64,000 bases of DNA from an uncultured Phascolarctobacterium sp. (GTDB taxonomy: Bacteria > Bacillota > Negativicutes > Acidaminococcales > Acidaminococcaceae): assembly GCA_949299135.1 (NCBI GenBank), contig CASFZG010000012.1, forward strand, positions 1-64,000, read 5' to 3'. The notes under the pieces are model-generated. The model saw only the letters and a list, made by a program, of their open reading frames with translations. It did not search any database and was not told the origin of the DNA. Below are positions 43,743 to 53,388 of this stretch, in pieces. How positions within the stretch are numbered: the first letter of the stretch is position 1; every line of letters starts with the position of its first letter. A program made the translations under genes and the position numbers.

Positions 43743-44717
43743 TCAGTCCTCTAAAATATAAACTTCAACATCGCGGCGGCCCCAGTTAATGGCTTCTTCG
43801 TAGCTGTCCATAAACAGGTCTATGCGGTTGCCAACAATCGCGCCGCCGGTGTCGCCGGCCATGGCCACGCCGTAACCGGGAACATACATTTTAGTATAAT
43901 ACGGAATTACGTGCGGGTCAACAGCAACAATGCCGCGCACGGGCACCAGCCCGATGGAAGTAAGCCCCGTGCCGCTGCCGCAGTGGATGGTATAAGCACT
44001 GGCTTCCATGGTAACTATGCGGGTATATTTTTTGCGTCCCTCCGGCGTTTCAACGGACATGCCAACACCGCGGCGGATAACGGAATATTTCGGGTCTGCC
44101 AGCACTTCGCGTGCGATTTCTACCTCTTTGGCGGTATTATCTACACCGGCAACGGATTTTTTAATAATTTTTACCCTGCCAACGGCGCCCTGGTCTTCCA
44201 CCTTGTGTTCGCCGTAAGGGATGTTTTCGTCGTCGTAATATTTAACGGGAATTTCCAAATCCGCTTCTTCGCTGCTAATCTTATCGCCTTTATTAAGGAT
44301 ATGGATTTCAAGTCCGGAAGTAATTTTGGTTTCCGGCGTCGGGTAAACAAGCTGTTTGTTATAGCGGATTTTTAAATCGCGCAGCGCAGCGCCGACAGTA
44401 TCTTTATTGGTAAAAAACTTCTGTTCGGATTCGCCGCGTACAACGACAATAGGCAGGGCGCGTTTTAAAGTCAGCACCGTTCCCTGCGCACTGTTTTTTT
44501 CCTTAATTAAATCTGACTGGCCGACACGCACACCGGCTTCTTTAAAAATTTCGCGCGGCTCTTTCAGCGTGGTCGTTACCGTCTTTTCCGTACCGTCAAA
44601 TTTTAAAATAGTTACGGCCGATTCGGCAAGGCCGGGATGAGTTTGCCCCGCAAATAAAATTACAAACATAACTGCAATCAGAATGGTTCGTTTCCAAAAT
44701 GTAACATGTTTGGGCAT
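43743..44717 (-). CDS. 3D-domain protein with DUF348/G5 repeats (YabE/RpfB-like)
   Basis: 324 residues. Signal-anchor (about 10-32), two ubiquitin-like DUF348 segments (VTILKFDGTEKTVTTTL; LPIVVVRGESEQKFFT), a G5 domain around 155-225, and a C-terminal 3D domain (MEASAYTIHCGSG, GIVAVDPHVIPYYTKMYVP, AGDTGGAIVGNRIDLF) with the three conserved Asp. Such proteins are cell-wall lytic or resuscitation-type factors. A promoter with TTGACA and TAAAAT lies 40 bases upstream. Confidence 0.9.
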   Translation of the reverse strand: MPKHVTFWKRTILIAVMFVILFAGQTHPGLAESAVTILKFDGTEKTVTTTLKEPREIFKEAGVRVGQSDLIKEKNSAQGTVLTLKRALPIVVVRGESEQKFFTNKDTVGAALRDLKIRYNKQLVYPTPETKITSGLEIHILNKGDKISSEEADLEIPVKYYDDENIPYGEHKVEDQGAVGRVKIIKKSVAGVDNTAKEVEIAREVLADPKYSVIRRGVGMSVETPEGRKKYTRIVTMEASAYTIHCGSGTGLTSIGLVPVRGIVAVDPHVIPYYTKMYVPGYGVAMAGDTGGAIVGNRIDLFMDSYEEAINWGRRDVEVYILED

Positions 44718-44742
44718 AAAATAACCTCCTTAATTCCGGGCT

Positions 44743-44772
44743 ATTTTATCACAGGCTTTTTTACAATGTCAA
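44743..44772 (-). promoter_or_regulatory. Promoter of the 3D-domain-rnmV-rsmA operon
   Basis: TTGACA (44767-44772), 18 bp, TAAAAT (44743-44748) on the minus strand. Confidence 0.6.
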
Positions 44773-44856
44773 GCCGCCCACTGTTACAGCACATTAAGTG
44801 TAATTTCAAAAACTTTTAAACAAAAAGTTTTTTAGCAACGCACTTTTATTTTAAAC

Positions 44857-44887
44857 AAAAACGCGGCAGTATTAAACCACCGCGTTT
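44857..44887 (-). terminator. Terminator of the metG-tatD unit
   Basis: On the minus strand AAACGCGG/CCGCGTTT with a 13-base loop, followed by TTGTTT. It lies just after the tatD stop. Confidence 0.6.
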
Positions 44888-44890
44888 GTA

Positions 44891-45676
44891 TTATTTAATT
44901 TTGTTAAACAGCGTCTTCACATTGCGCGTTGTTATCGCCGCAATGGTTTCAAAATCTGTGCCGCGTACCTGCGCCGCATTTTGTGCTACCAGTTCGGTAT
45001 ACAGCGGGCAGTTGCGTTTGCCGCGGTACGGCACCGGCGTTAAATACGGAGAATCCGTTTCAAACAGCAGCAGCTCATCCGGCACAAAGGCAAGCACTTC
45101 GCGCACTTTGGCGGAATTTTTATAGGTGCTTGTGCCGCCGAAACCGAAGTAGTAACCGCGTTTGGCAAGTTCTTTTGCCATCTCCAGCGAACCGGAATAG
45201 CAATGGAACACTGCGCGCGTATTTTTTGGCACTTCGTTGCGGAAGATATCAAAAATATCGCCGTGCGCGTCGCGGTCGTGGATGATTACCGGCAAATCAA
45301 ACTGTACGGCAAGGTCAATCTGCTCCAGCAGGCGCTTTTTCTGCACCTCTTTCGGTTCATTTTCCTTCCAATAATAATCAAGCCCGATTTCACCGATAGC
45401 GACAACCTTGGGGTGTACCGCCCACGCCGCCAGCTTATCAAGATAATGTTCATCCTTAATGCCGGCCAAATCCTCCGGATGCCAGCCGACTGCCGCATAA
45501 ACAAAGTCATACTTTTCGGCAAGCTGCACCGCAAAGGCGGAACTTTCTTCGTCACAACCGGGGTTGATAAAGCCGTCCATTTCTTCGCCGATTTTGGTAA
45601 TCAGCTCGTCGCGGTCATCGGTAAAATAGTCAGAATCCAGGTGGGCGTGCGAATCCCACAAGCCTGTGCGCGACAT
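44891..45676 (-). CDS. tatD: TatD-family deoxyribonuclease/hydrolase
   Basis: 261 residues of amidohydrolase fold. Metal ligands: DSHAHLD near the start, Glu in AIGEIGLDYYW near residue 95, His in IIHDRDAHGD near 130, and ETDSPYLTPVPYRGKRN near 205. Acts in DNA repair or quality control. It starts 1 base after metG ends, matching the metG-tatD order in Firmicutes. Confidence 0.94.
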   Translation of the reverse strand: MSRTGLWDSHAHLDSDYFTDDRDELITKIGEEMDGFINPGCDEESSAFAVQLAEKYDFVYAAVGWHPEDLAGIKDEHYLDKLAAWAVHPKVVAIGEIGLDYYWKENEPKEVQKKRLLEQIDLAVQFDLPVIIHDRDAHGDIFDIFRNEVPKNTRAVFHCYSGSLEMAKELAKRGYYFGFGGTSTYKNSAKVREVLAFVPDELLLFETDSPYLTPVPYRGKRNCPLYTELVAQNAAQVRGTDFETIAAITTRNVKTLFNKIK

Positions 45677-45677
45677 T

Positions 45678-47636
45678 TTATTTCACCTTGCTGCCGCTGG
45701 CAATGCCCGGTGCGTCTGCCAGTACCAGGTTGCCTTCGCCGTCGCTGGCAGCCAGAACCATGCCGCGGCTTTCAATTCCGCGTAGTTTGGCAGGTTTAAG
45801 GTTGGCAATAACGATAACGTTTCTGCCAATCAATGCTTCCGGCTCGTAATGCTGGGCAATGCCGCTGACGATAGTGCGTTCCTCATCGCCGACTTTCACC
45901 TGTATTTTCAGCAGTTTATCGGTTTTCGGCACGCGTTCTGCCGCTATAATCGTTGCCACGCGCAAATCAAGTTTGGCAAAATCTTCAATAGTAATTTCAT
46001 CGGCTGCTGCCGGTGCTGCTTTTTTTGCTTCTGCTTTCGGTGCTTCTGCCTTGGCAGGTTTGGCAGCAGTTTTTTTGGTTGCGGCAATTACGGTGTCGCC
46101 GTCTTCGGTTACTTCAATGCGCGGGAACAGCGGGTCGCCCTTCTGCACTTTGGTGCCGGTTGCAAGCTTGCCCCATTCGGCGTCGGCCAGCAAAAAGCTT
46201 TCCGGTTTGCCAAGGCCAAGCTGCTCGTAAATTTTCGGCGCGGTAACGGGCACAAACGGAGCAATCAAAATTGCCACAATGCGCAGCGCTTCGGCAAGGT
46301 TGTACATAACAGCCTGCAAACGCTCTGCCTGCGCGGGGTCCTTCGCCAGAATCCACGGCGCGGTTTCATCAATATATTTGTTGGCACGGCCAATCAGCGC
46401 CCAAACGTCTTTAATCGCCTGGTTCAGCTCCATGTGGTCCATGTCGTCTTTGTAATTGGCAACGGTTTCGTTAACCAGCGCGATAAATTCCTTATCGACA
46501 GCTTCCGTACCTTCTTTGTGCGTTACAACGCCGCCGTGATATTTTTCAATCATGCTTACGGTGCGGTGCAGCAGGTTGCCCAGGTCATTGGCAAGGTCGG
46601 CGTTAATACGGTTAATCAGCGCGTCGCGCGAGAAGTTGCCATCGCTGCCCAGCGCAATTTCGCGCAGCAGGAAGTAACGGATAGCGTCCGGGCCGAACTC
46701 GTCAATCAGCGCAATCGGGTCGATTACATTACCTTTGGATTTGGACATTTTATCGCCGTCAACAACCAGCCAGCCGTGGCCATAAACCTGTTTCGGCAGT
46801 TCTTCGCCCATAGCCATCAGCATAATCGGCCAGATAATACTATGGAAGCGAACTATCTCCTTGCCAACCAGATGAATGTTGGCAGGCCAGAATTTATGGA
46901 ACTTCTCTTCATCCGTGCCATAGCCGATAGCGGTAAAGTAGTTTAAAAGCGCGTCGAACCAAACGTAAACAACATGTTTCGGGTCGAACGGAACAGGAAT
47001 GCCCCAGTCGAAGGTCGTGCGGGTAATGCACAAATCTTCAAGCCCCTGTTTAATGAAGTTAATCATCTCGTTGCGGCGCGAAACCGGCTGAATGAAATCA
47101 GGGTGCGTTTCTATGTATTCCAGAATTCTGTCCTGATACTTGGATAGTTTAAAGAAATAGCTTTCTTCCGCCATTTTTTCCACCGGGCGGCCGCAGTCCG
47201 GGCATTTGCCGTCAACAAGCTGGCGCTCCAGCCAGTACGATTCGCACGGAACGCAGTACAAACCTTCGTAATTCTTTTTGTAAATATCGCCCTGCTCGTA
47301 AATTTTTTGCAGCACCGCCTGCACAACCTTGTGGTGGCGCTCCTCGCTGGTGCGGATAAAATCGTTGTTGGAAATGTTCAGCATCTTCCACAGTTTTTTA
47401 AAGTTGGCAACAATGCCGTCGACGTATTCAATCGGCGTAACGCCTTTTTCGGCAGCCTTGCGCTGAATTTTCAGGCCGTGCTCATCACTGCCGGTCAGGA
47501 AGAAAACATCCTCGCCCTTGGCGCGGTGATAACGGGCAACAGTATCGGCAATCGTCGTGCAGTACGCATGGCCGATGTGCAGATTATCGCTCGGATAATA
47601 AATCGGAGTAGTAATATAGAAGCTGTTTTTACTCAT
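45678..47636 (-). CDS. metG: Methionyl-tRNA synthetase
   Basis: 652 residues. HIGH motif (DNLHIGHAY) near residue 20, KMSKSKG near residue 298, a zinc knuckle (CVPCESYW and CPDCGRP) near 128-148, and a C-terminal tRNA-binding OB domain (from about 545, FAKLDLRVATI) joined by a Lys/Ala-rich linker (KTAAKPAKAEAPKAEA). Its own promoter is TTGCGA-17-TAAAAT at 47696-47724. Confidence 0.97.
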   Translation of the reverse strand: MSKNSFYITTPIYYPSDNLHIGHAYCTTIADTVARYHRAKGEDVFFLTGSDEHGLKIQRKAAEKGVTPIEYVDGIVANFKKLWKMLNISNNDFIRTSEERHHKVVQAVLQKIYEQGDIYKKNYEGLYCVPCESYWLERQLVDGKCPDCGRPVEKMAEESYFFKLSKYQDRILEYIETHPDFIQPVSRRNEMINFIKQGLEDLCITRTTFDWGIPVPFDPKHVVYVWFDALLNYFTAIGYGTDEEKFHKFWPANIHLVGKEIVRFHSIIWPIMLMAMGEELPKQVYGHGWLVVDGDKMSKSKGNVIDPIALIDEFGPDAIRYFLLREIALGSDGNFSRDALINRINADLANDLGNLLHRTVSMIEKYHGGVVTHKEGTEAVDKEFIALVNETVANYKDDMDHMELNQAIKDVWALIGRANKYIDETAPWILAKDPAQAERLQAVMYNLAEALRIVAILIAPFVPVTAPKIYEQLGLGKPESFLLADAEWGKLATGTKVQKGDPLFPRIEVTEDGDTVIAATKKTAAKPAKAEAPKAEAKKAAPAAADEITIEDFAKLDLRVATIIAAERVPKTDKLLKIQVKVGDEERTIVSGIAQHYEPEALIGRNVIVIANLKPAKLRGIESRGMVLAASDGEGNLVLADAPGIASGSKVK

Positions 47637-47695
47637 CTGGCTTTCCCTTCTTTTATGTTAATTTTGTTTTGCTTTTTTAAAGGAATTCTTTTGTA

Positions 47696-47724
47696 ATTTT
47701 ATCACATTCTGCGGCGTTTCGCAA
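47696..47724 (-). promoter_or_regulatory. Promoter of metG-tatD
   Basis: TTGCGA (47719-47724), 17 bp, TAAAAT (47696-47701) on the minus strand. The leader to the ATG is only about 55 bases, so no T-box fits. Confidence 0.5.
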
Positions 47725-47738
47725 AAGTAAACATCATT

Positions 47739-48575
47739 TTATTCTTCACCCAGCAACCTGTTATACAATTCTCTTTTCGGTACTTTGCGCTGTTTGGCTA
47801 CTTGTGCAAGGGCTGCTTTTTTATCCATGCCGCCGCTGATAAGTGCTTTTACTTCGTCAAGCGGGTCGGTTTCGGTTTGCGGCTCTTGCGCTGCCGCTTC
47901 GCCCTGCGCGATGACAAGGCAAAATTCGCCGCGTGGTGGCTGCTGTTCCAACCACGCTAAACATTCGCTGACGCTGCCGCGGAAAAACTCCTCGTGCAAT
48001 TTGGTCAGCTCACGCGCTGCCGCCAGCTGCCTGTCGCCCCACGCCGCCAGAATTTCTTTCAGCACGTCCTTAATGCGGTGCGGCGCTTCGTACAAAATAA
48101 TGGTTGAAGGTATATTTTTCCACGCCGCAAGCTGTTCGGCGCGGTTCTTTTTGCTTTTGGGCAGAAAGCCGCCGAAGAAGAACGGTGACGACGGCAATCC
48201 CGACGCTATCAATGCACACAAGGCTGCGTTTGCGCCCGGCAAAGGCACAACCTTAATGCCTGCCTCAATCGCCTCGCGCGCCAGCTGTTCGCCCGGGTCG
48301 GCAATACCGGGAAAGCCCGCATCACTGACAAGCGCAATATTTTTGCCGTCCAAAAGTTCGGCAATCAGCTTAGGGCCGTTTTTGTCCTTACTGTGCTCGT
48401 CATAACGCACCAGATGCCCTTTAATATTAAAATGGTTTAAAAGCTGCAAAGTGTGGCGCGTATCCTCCGCCGCAATAATGTCGGCTTCGCTTAAAGTACG
48501 CAACACGCGCGGCGTGATATCCTCAAGGTTGCCTATCGGCGTAGCGCACAGGTATAAAGTTCCTGCTTCCGTCAT
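47739..48575 (-). CDS. rsmI: 16S rRNA (cytidine1402-2'-O)-methyltransferase
   Basis: 278 residues of tetrapyrrole-methylase fold: LYLCATPIGNLEDITPR at the start and VSDAGFPGIADPGEQL near 85 bind SAM. A C-terminal HTH-like tail (KKAALAQVAKQRKVPKRELY) is typical. The ATG overlaps the stop of the upstream methylase gene (ATGA). Last gene of the tmk operon. Confidence 0.95.
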   Translation of the reverse strand: MTEAGTLYLCATPIGNLEDITPRVLRTLSEADIIAAEDTRHTLQLLNHFNIKGHLVRYDEHSKDKNGPKLIAELLDGKNIALVSDAGFPGIADPGEQLAREAIEAGIKVVPLPGANAALCALIASGLPSSPFFFGGFLPKSKKNRAEQLAAWKNIPSTIILYEAPHRIKDVLKEILAAWGDRQLAAARELTKLHEEFFRGSVSECLAWLEQQPPRGEFCLVIAQGEAAAQEPQTETDPLDEVKALISGGMDKKAALAQVAKQRKVPKRELYNRLLGEE

Positions 48576-49303
48576 TTTGCCTGCTCCTTCGATTTAGCGT
48601 AATACGCCAGCGCCTGCTCGCTCAGGCTGCCATCGGCGTTGTACATAATAAGCGGCGGCAAAACGTCCAGCCCGTAGCTGCCGCCCTTGGTCATTTCCAT
48701 TAAAAATATCCACGCCGGTTTGTTAACCGCGCTGTGCACCCACTGCAAACGCTTCGGCTGTAATCCAAATTCCACCGCCAGCTGCATACATTCGGCAAAA
48801 CGGTCGGGCAGCTGCACAATGGCAAAGCGTCCGCGGTAGCGCACCGCATAAGCCGCTGCCTTAAAAAAGTCGCGCAGGTCAGCCGTTACTTCATGGCAGG
48901 CAGCCGTGCCGATTTTGCGCGTGTTGCCGCTGTTGCGGTAGGGCGGGTTGGCAATGACTAAATCCATGCTTTCCGTTTTAAAATACTTGCTAATTTCGCG
49001 CACGTCGCCGTCGATGACGCTGACCACGTCCTCTAAATTATTATCGGCAATGCTGCGGCGCATCAGCTCCGTCACGCGCGGGTTAAATTCCAGCCCAGTG
49101 ACTTTGGCCGCACCGCGCGCCGCCAGAAACAAACTGATGGCACCCGTGCCGCTGCCAAGTTCCAGCACCTGTGCTTTGGTTACGAGATGCGCAAACGCCG
49201 CCACAAAAACCGAATCCGTGGTAAAGGTAAACTCACCGGCGTCCTGCCACACGGTGTAGCCACAGCCCGGCAGCGAATCGCGCCTGATTCCGCTGTGCAC
49301 CAT
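48572..49303 (-). CDS. tRNA1(Val) (adenine37-N6)-methyltransferase-like protein
   Basis: 243 residues. SAM motif VLELGSGTGAISLFLA near residue 46 and the adenine-methylase motif ANPPY near residue 118 (VIANPPYRNSG). Homologue of B. subtilis YabB/TrmN6. One-base overlap with ricT (TAATG) and four-base overlap with rsmI. Confidence 0.9.
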   Translation of the reverse strand: MVHSGIRRDSLPGCGYTVWQDAGEFTFTTDSVFVAAFAHLVTKAQVLELGSGTGAISLFLAARGAAKVTGLEFNPRVTELMRRSIADNNLEDVVSVIDGDVREISKYFKTESMDLVIANPPYRNSGNTRKIGTAACHEVTADLRDFFKAAAYAVRYRGRFAIVQLPDRFAECMQLAVEFGLQPKRLQWVHSAVNKPAWIFLMEMTKGGSYGLDVLPPLIMYNADGSLSEQALAYYAKSKEQAK

Positions 49304-50154
49304 TAAATTTTATCCGCCTTTGCTGCATCCACAATCTCGTCCCATTCCACCTGAATGGTGTTGTCCGGCGTAAGCTGTACGGACGCGGTACGCATAGCGC
49401 GGTTGACGCCCATTACGCGGCCTTCGCCCAGAGGTGTAACAACCATGCTGCCAACCTTCGGCGCTTCCACGCGTTCCTGAGGCTGCCTTCTGCCGCAAGC
49501 GCCGCTGCAATAAACGTCGTTTTCGTATTTTAAACAGCACATCAGCCTGCCGCACACGCCGCTGATTTTCGCCGGGTTCAGCGAAAGGTTCTGGTCCTTA
49601 GCCATGCGGATGGAAACCGGTTCAAAATCTCCGAGGAAGGTGGCACAGCACAAAGGCCTGCCACAACCGCCGATGCCGCCCAGCATTTTCGCCTCGTCGC
49701 GCACGCCAATCTGGCGCAGCTCAATACGGGTGCGGAACACCGACGCCAAATCCTTAACCAGCTCGCGGAAGTCGATGCGTCCGTCCGCCGTAAAATAAAA
49801 GATAATTTTATTAACGTCAAAGGTAAATTCCACATCAATCAAGCGCATGGGCAAACCGTGTTTGGCAATTTTACGCAGGCAGATATTAAAGGCTTCCTTT
49901 TCGCGGATTTTATTTTCCTGCACCTTTAAAGCGTCCTGCTCCGTCGCCTTGCGCATAACCGGTTTAAGCTGCGACACCAGCTTGTTCTCCGGCACTTCGC
50001 GCGCGCCGATAACGATAGTGCCGTATTCCAGCCCGCGCACCGTTTCCACAATTACATGGTCGCCAATCTCCACGCCGGTATCGACGGGGTCAAAATAATA
50101 TATTTTACCTGCTTTTTTAAATCGAATGCCTACTACTTTCAGCAAAATCTTCAC
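49303..50154 (-). CDS. ricT: RicT/YaaT PSP1-domain regulator
   Basis: 283 residues. The PSP1 domain carries conserved cysteines: CGRPLCCATFL near 165 and CGRLMCCLKYE near 197, plus CSGACGRR near 212. In B. subtilis this protein joins the RNase Y specificity complex (with RicA and RicF) and binds Fe-S; here ricA and ricF are not in view. Position between holB and the tRNA methylase is conserved. The start overlaps the holB stop. Confidence 0.92.
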   Translation of the reverse strand: MKILLKVVGIRFKKAGKIYYFDPVDTGVEIGDHVIVETVRGLEYGTIVIGAREVPENKLVSQLKPVMRKATEQDALKVQENKIREKEAFNICLRKIAKHGLPMRLIDVEFTFDVNKIIFYFTADGRIDFRELVKDLASVFRTRIELRQIGVRDEAKMLGGIGGCGRPLCCATFLGDFEPVSIRMAKDQNLSLNPAKISGVCGRLMCCLKYENDVYCSGACGRRQPQERVEAPKVGSMVVTPLGEGRVMGVNRAMRTASVQLTPDNTIQVEWDEIVDAAKADKI

Positions 50155-51146
50155 TCCTTCCGCAGTAAATCAAGTTTTAGTACAAGCGCCTCCAAAACAT
50201 TTTTGGCGCTTACGTTTTTGTTAATGTTCTGCCAGGCTTCCTGCGCCACATTGACGCTTTGCCTGGTTGTATGTAAAGGCGTGCTTTGGGCCAAGCGCTC
50301 CAGCGCCGCCAGTATATCCGTATTGTAAATTTTATCCGCCGCGCCGCTCTGCAAAAGCAAAATATCGCGCAGCAGGTACACAAACTGCTCCGTCAGTAAA
50401 AGCGCCGCCGCACGGTCGTACTTATCGCCCCAGCCCAAACCGGCAATATGCCCAAACGGGTTTTGCAGCGGCAGCTTCTGCAATAAAGCCAGCGCTTCGT
50501 GCCGCAGGTCAAAAATACCGGCTTCCTTAAAAGCCAAAGCCCTTCCGGGCGATCCGCCTGCCAGCGCCGCCAGCACTTTAGCATTATCTATAACGCCGTG
50601 TGCCTGCAAAATGCGCTGCACATCATTTAAATCCGGCGCTTCAAACCGCAGGCGCACAACGCGCGACAGCACCGTCGGTAAAAGCCGCTCCGCCTGCTGC
50701 GTGATTAAAATAAACAGCCAGCCCGGAGGTGGTTCTTCCAGAAGTTTCAATAGGCTGTTGGCTGCCTCCGCCGTCATCTGACCCGCGTCGTCGATGATGC
50801 ACACCTTGTGCGCGGAAAGCACCGGCGCAAACGCGGCCTGCTTCGCCATCTCCTTAACCTGCTCAATCTTGATATCCTTACCGGCTTCCTCCGCCGTCAG
50901 CAGGTAAAAATCCGGGTGGGCAAAGCTGTCATTGGCAATATCAAACAAGCGGCAGCTTTCGCATAATCCGCACGGGCGCGCGCCCTGCCCGGTACACAAA
51001 AAAGTACGCGCAAAATGCAGCGCCAGCATTTTTTTGCCGATGCCGCCCATGCCGTAAAACAAAAGCGCATGCGGACGGCTGCCGGGCAAAAGCAACTTCT
51101 GCAAAAATTCCTTATTCTGTTGATGCCCCAGCACTTCGTCCCACAT
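50151..51146 (-). CDS. holB: DNA polymerase III subunit delta'
   Basis: 331 residues of clamp-loader AAA+ fold. The P-loop reads GMGGIGKKML near residue 33. A zinc module CGLCESCRLFD follows near 64-75, with the Cys upstream (CTGQGARPCGLC). The sensor region SLLKLLEEPP near residue 135 is typical. It sits 7 bases after tmk. Confidence 0.93.
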   Translation of the reverse strand: MWDEVLGHQQNKEFLQKLLLPGSRPHALLFYGMGGIGKKMLALHFARTFLCTGQGARPCGLCESCRLFDIANDSFAHPDFYLLTAEEAGKDIKIEQVKEMAKQAAFAPVLSAHKVCIIDDAGQMTAEAANSLLKLLEEPPPGWLFILITQQAERLLPTVLSRVVRLRFEAPDLNDVQRILQAHGVIDNAKVLAALAGGSPGRALAFKEAGIFDLRHEALALLQKLPLQNPFGHIAGLGWGDKYDRAAALLLTEQFVYLLRDILLLQSGAADKIYNTDILAALERLAQSTPLHTTRQSVNVAQEAWQNINKNVSAKNVLEALVLKLDLLRKE

Positions 51147-51153
51147 AACTACC

Positions 51154-51777
51154 TCAAATTTTAATAACCGTATTGATAACGCGCAGAATCTCCGCCGTTA
51201 CCCTGTCCGTATCCTGCAATGCGTTAATTTTAAAAATGCGCTGCGGGTATTTTTCCGCCAGCAGCATAAAACCGTTGCGTATTTTGTGCTGAAACTCCAG
51301 CCCGGCGTTTTCGTAACGGTCGTGCACGCCGCGCAGTTCGCGCCTTGCGGCGAGTAAATCCGGGTCGCCGTCAAGCAGTATCGTTAAATCCGGCTGCAAG
51401 CCGTCCGTGGCAAATTCACTTAAGCCGTGGATTGCCTCCAGCGGCAGCCCGCGCACAACGCCCTGATAAACCTCGGTTGAATCGCTGAAGCGGTCGCACA
51501 AAACTATTTTTCCAGCCAGCAGCGCCGGTTTAATTACGCGCTCCACATGGTCGGCACGCGCCGCAATATAAAGCAATGTTTCCGTGCGCGCGTTCATAAT
51601 CAGTTCCGGGTCCAGCACAAGAGCGCGCAATGTTTCGGCAAGCCTTGTGCCGCCAGGTTCGCGCGTGCAGACAACTTCTCGCCCCAAGCGGCGCAGCTCT
51701 GCCGCAACACGCTCAATCTGCGTGGTTTTGCCGCAGCCGTCCGCGCCTTCAAGGCTGATAAAATATCCCTTACTCAT
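51154..51777 (-). CDS. tmk: Thymidylate kinase
   Basis: 207 residues. P-loop GADGCGKTTQ near residue 10, DR-x motif VLCDRFSDSTEVYQG near residue 93 and TREPGGTRLAE near 38. Converts dTMP to dTDP. Its ATG directly follows the decarboxylase stop (TAAATG). Confidence 0.96.
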   Translation of the reverse strand: MSKGYFISLEGADGCGKTTQIERVAAELRRLGREVVCTREPGGTRLAETLRALVLDPELIMNARTETLLYIAARADHVERVIKPALLAGKIVLCDRFSDSTEVYQGVVRGLPLEAIHGLSEFATDGLQPDLTILLDGDPDLLAARRELRGVHDRYENAGLEFQHKIRNGFMLLAEKYPQRIFKINALQDTDRVTAEILRVINTVIKI

Positions 51778-53229
51778 TTATTTAATCACCCGCAGTTCCG
51801 TTAATGTATAATCCGCCGGGCCGCTTACGGGCAGCCCCAGTTCCTTCATGCGTTTGCAGTACGCCAAAACATCGGGCGTAACAACTTCACCCGGCCACAG
51901 CACCGGTATTCCGGGCGGGTAAAAGCTGACCTGCTCGGCGCAGATTCTGCTTTCTGCCTCATCAAGCGGCACGCTTTCTTTTTCCGCGTCAAACGCCTGA
52001 CGCAGAGGCATAGCCTGTGTGAAATCCGGCAGTTTGCCGCCGCTTTGCATAGCCAGCGGCTTACGTTTATGCAGCTGCAACTCCGTAAAAACGCTTTTAA
52101 TTTCGTCCAGCGCCGTGGTATAATCCGTACCGCCGTCGGCGTAAGTTACCAAAAACAGCACATTGCCTGCGTCCGTCAGTTCCACGGCAACGCCTTCCTT
52201 ACGCAGTGCGTCGCCGACTTCCACGCCGGTGTAGCCCCACGCCGCTGTGTTAACCGTCACTTTCGCAGCGTCAAACCCTGCCACGCCGTTTTTGCCAACG
52301 CAGCGTTCATCCAAAAGGCGTAAACCGTCAAATTTGCCAAGCACCCCGCGCAGTTTTGCCGCTGCTTCCAACGCCTTATCCGCCAGCGCGACACCTTTTT
52401 TTGCCAAAGTGTAACGCGCCGCGTCTAAAGATGCCATCAGCAAATAATTGGGGCTCGTCGTTGTAAGTAAGCTCATCACTTCGGCAGCGCGCGCCAAATC
52501 AATGCGCCCGCCCTTAACATGCAGCAGCGAACACTGCGTCATCGCGCCCAAAATTTTATGCGTGCTCTGCGCGCAGGCATCGGCACCGCATTGCAGCGCC
52601 GATTGCGGCAGTTTTTTATTAAAGCCAAGGTGCGGCCCGTGTGCCTCGTCAACCAGCAGCGCTGCGTTATGCGCATGGGCAATTTTGGCAATCGCCGCCA
52701 AATCGGCAGCCTGACCGTAATAGTTGGGGCTTGTTACCAGCACCGCCTTAATATCCGCATGGCGGCTGAACGCCTGCTCCACCGACTGCGGCGTAATCTG
52801 CGTGTTAATGCCAAAGGCTTCGTCGTATTCCGGCATTACAAACACCGGCTGCAAATTTGCCAAAAGCAAAGCGCCTGCCACACTGCGGTGCGCGTTGCGC
52901 GGAACGAGAACCTTATCGCCCGCTTTGCAGGCAGCCATCAGCATCGCATGGATTGCGCCCGTTGTGCCGTTAACGGCAAAAAAGCATTTATCGCTGCCGT
53001 ACAGCTTCGCCGCCAAATCCTGCGCTTCTTTAATATAAGTTGAAGGCGCGTGGATATCGTCCAGCTCGCTCATCAGCGATACGTCCATCGCCATCGCGCC
53101 CTCGCCAAGCTCATGGCGCAAAAGCTCCTCCATCCCGCGGCCGCCCTTGTGCCCCGGCGTATGGAAGGGGTAAACTTTATCGTTTTTATATTTCAGCATC
53201 GCTTCTACAAGCGGCATTCTGTTCTGCAT
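51778..53229 (-). CDS. Orn/Lys/Arg decarboxylase-family PLP enzyme (YaaO-like)
   Basis: 483 residues. PLP Lys in STHKILGAM near residue 220, the PLP-contact DEAHGPHLGF near 193, and the N-terminal FHTPGHKGGRG signature of the family. It may make agmatine, cadaverine or putrescine; potABCD 10 kb away would handle polyamines, but the link is inference. GGAGG precedes the ATG at 53229. First gene of the tmk-rsmI operon, as yaaO is in B. subtilis. Confidence 0.92.
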   Translation of the reverse strand: MQNRMPLVEAMLKYKNDKVYPFHTPGHKGGRGMEELLRHELGEGAMAMDVSLMSELDDIHAPSTYIKEAQDLAAKLYGSDKCFFAVNGTTGAIHAMLMAACKAGDKVLVPRNAHRSVAGALLLANLQPVFVMPEYDEAFGINTQITPQSVEQAFSRHADIKAVLVTSPNYYGQAADLAAIAKIAHAHNAALLVDEAHGPHLGFNKKLPQSALQCGADACAQSTHKILGAMTQCSLLHVKGGRIDLARAAEVMSLLTTTSPNYLLMASLDAARYTLAKKGVALADKALEAAAKLRGVLGKFDGLRLLDERCVGKNGVAGFDAAKVTVNTAAWGYTGVEVGDALRKEGVAVELTDAGNVLFLVTYADGGTDYTTALDEIKSVFTELQLHKRKPLAMQSGGKLPDFTQAMPLRQAFDAEKESVPLDEAESRICAEQVSFYPPGIPVLWPGEVVTPDVLAYCKRMKELGLPVSGPADYTLTELRVIK

Positions 53230-53267
53230 AAAAACCTCCAGGGCATAATAACCCATGTTATCTTTAT

Positions 53268-53296
53268 ATTTTATCACAGCGCGCGTGCTAATTAAA
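53268..53296 (-). promoter_or_regulatory. Promoter of the decarboxylase-tmk-holB-ricT-rsmI operon
   Basis: TAAAAT (53268-53273) with a weak TTTAAT (53291-53296) 17 bp away on the minus strand. Confidence 0.4.
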
Positions 53297-53388
53297 GCAT
53301 TTTAAAAATATGCGCCGTGTTTTTAACGTTAAACATTTAATTTACACCCCGGCTATGCTAAAATTATATTAAGGAAGGTAAGCACACG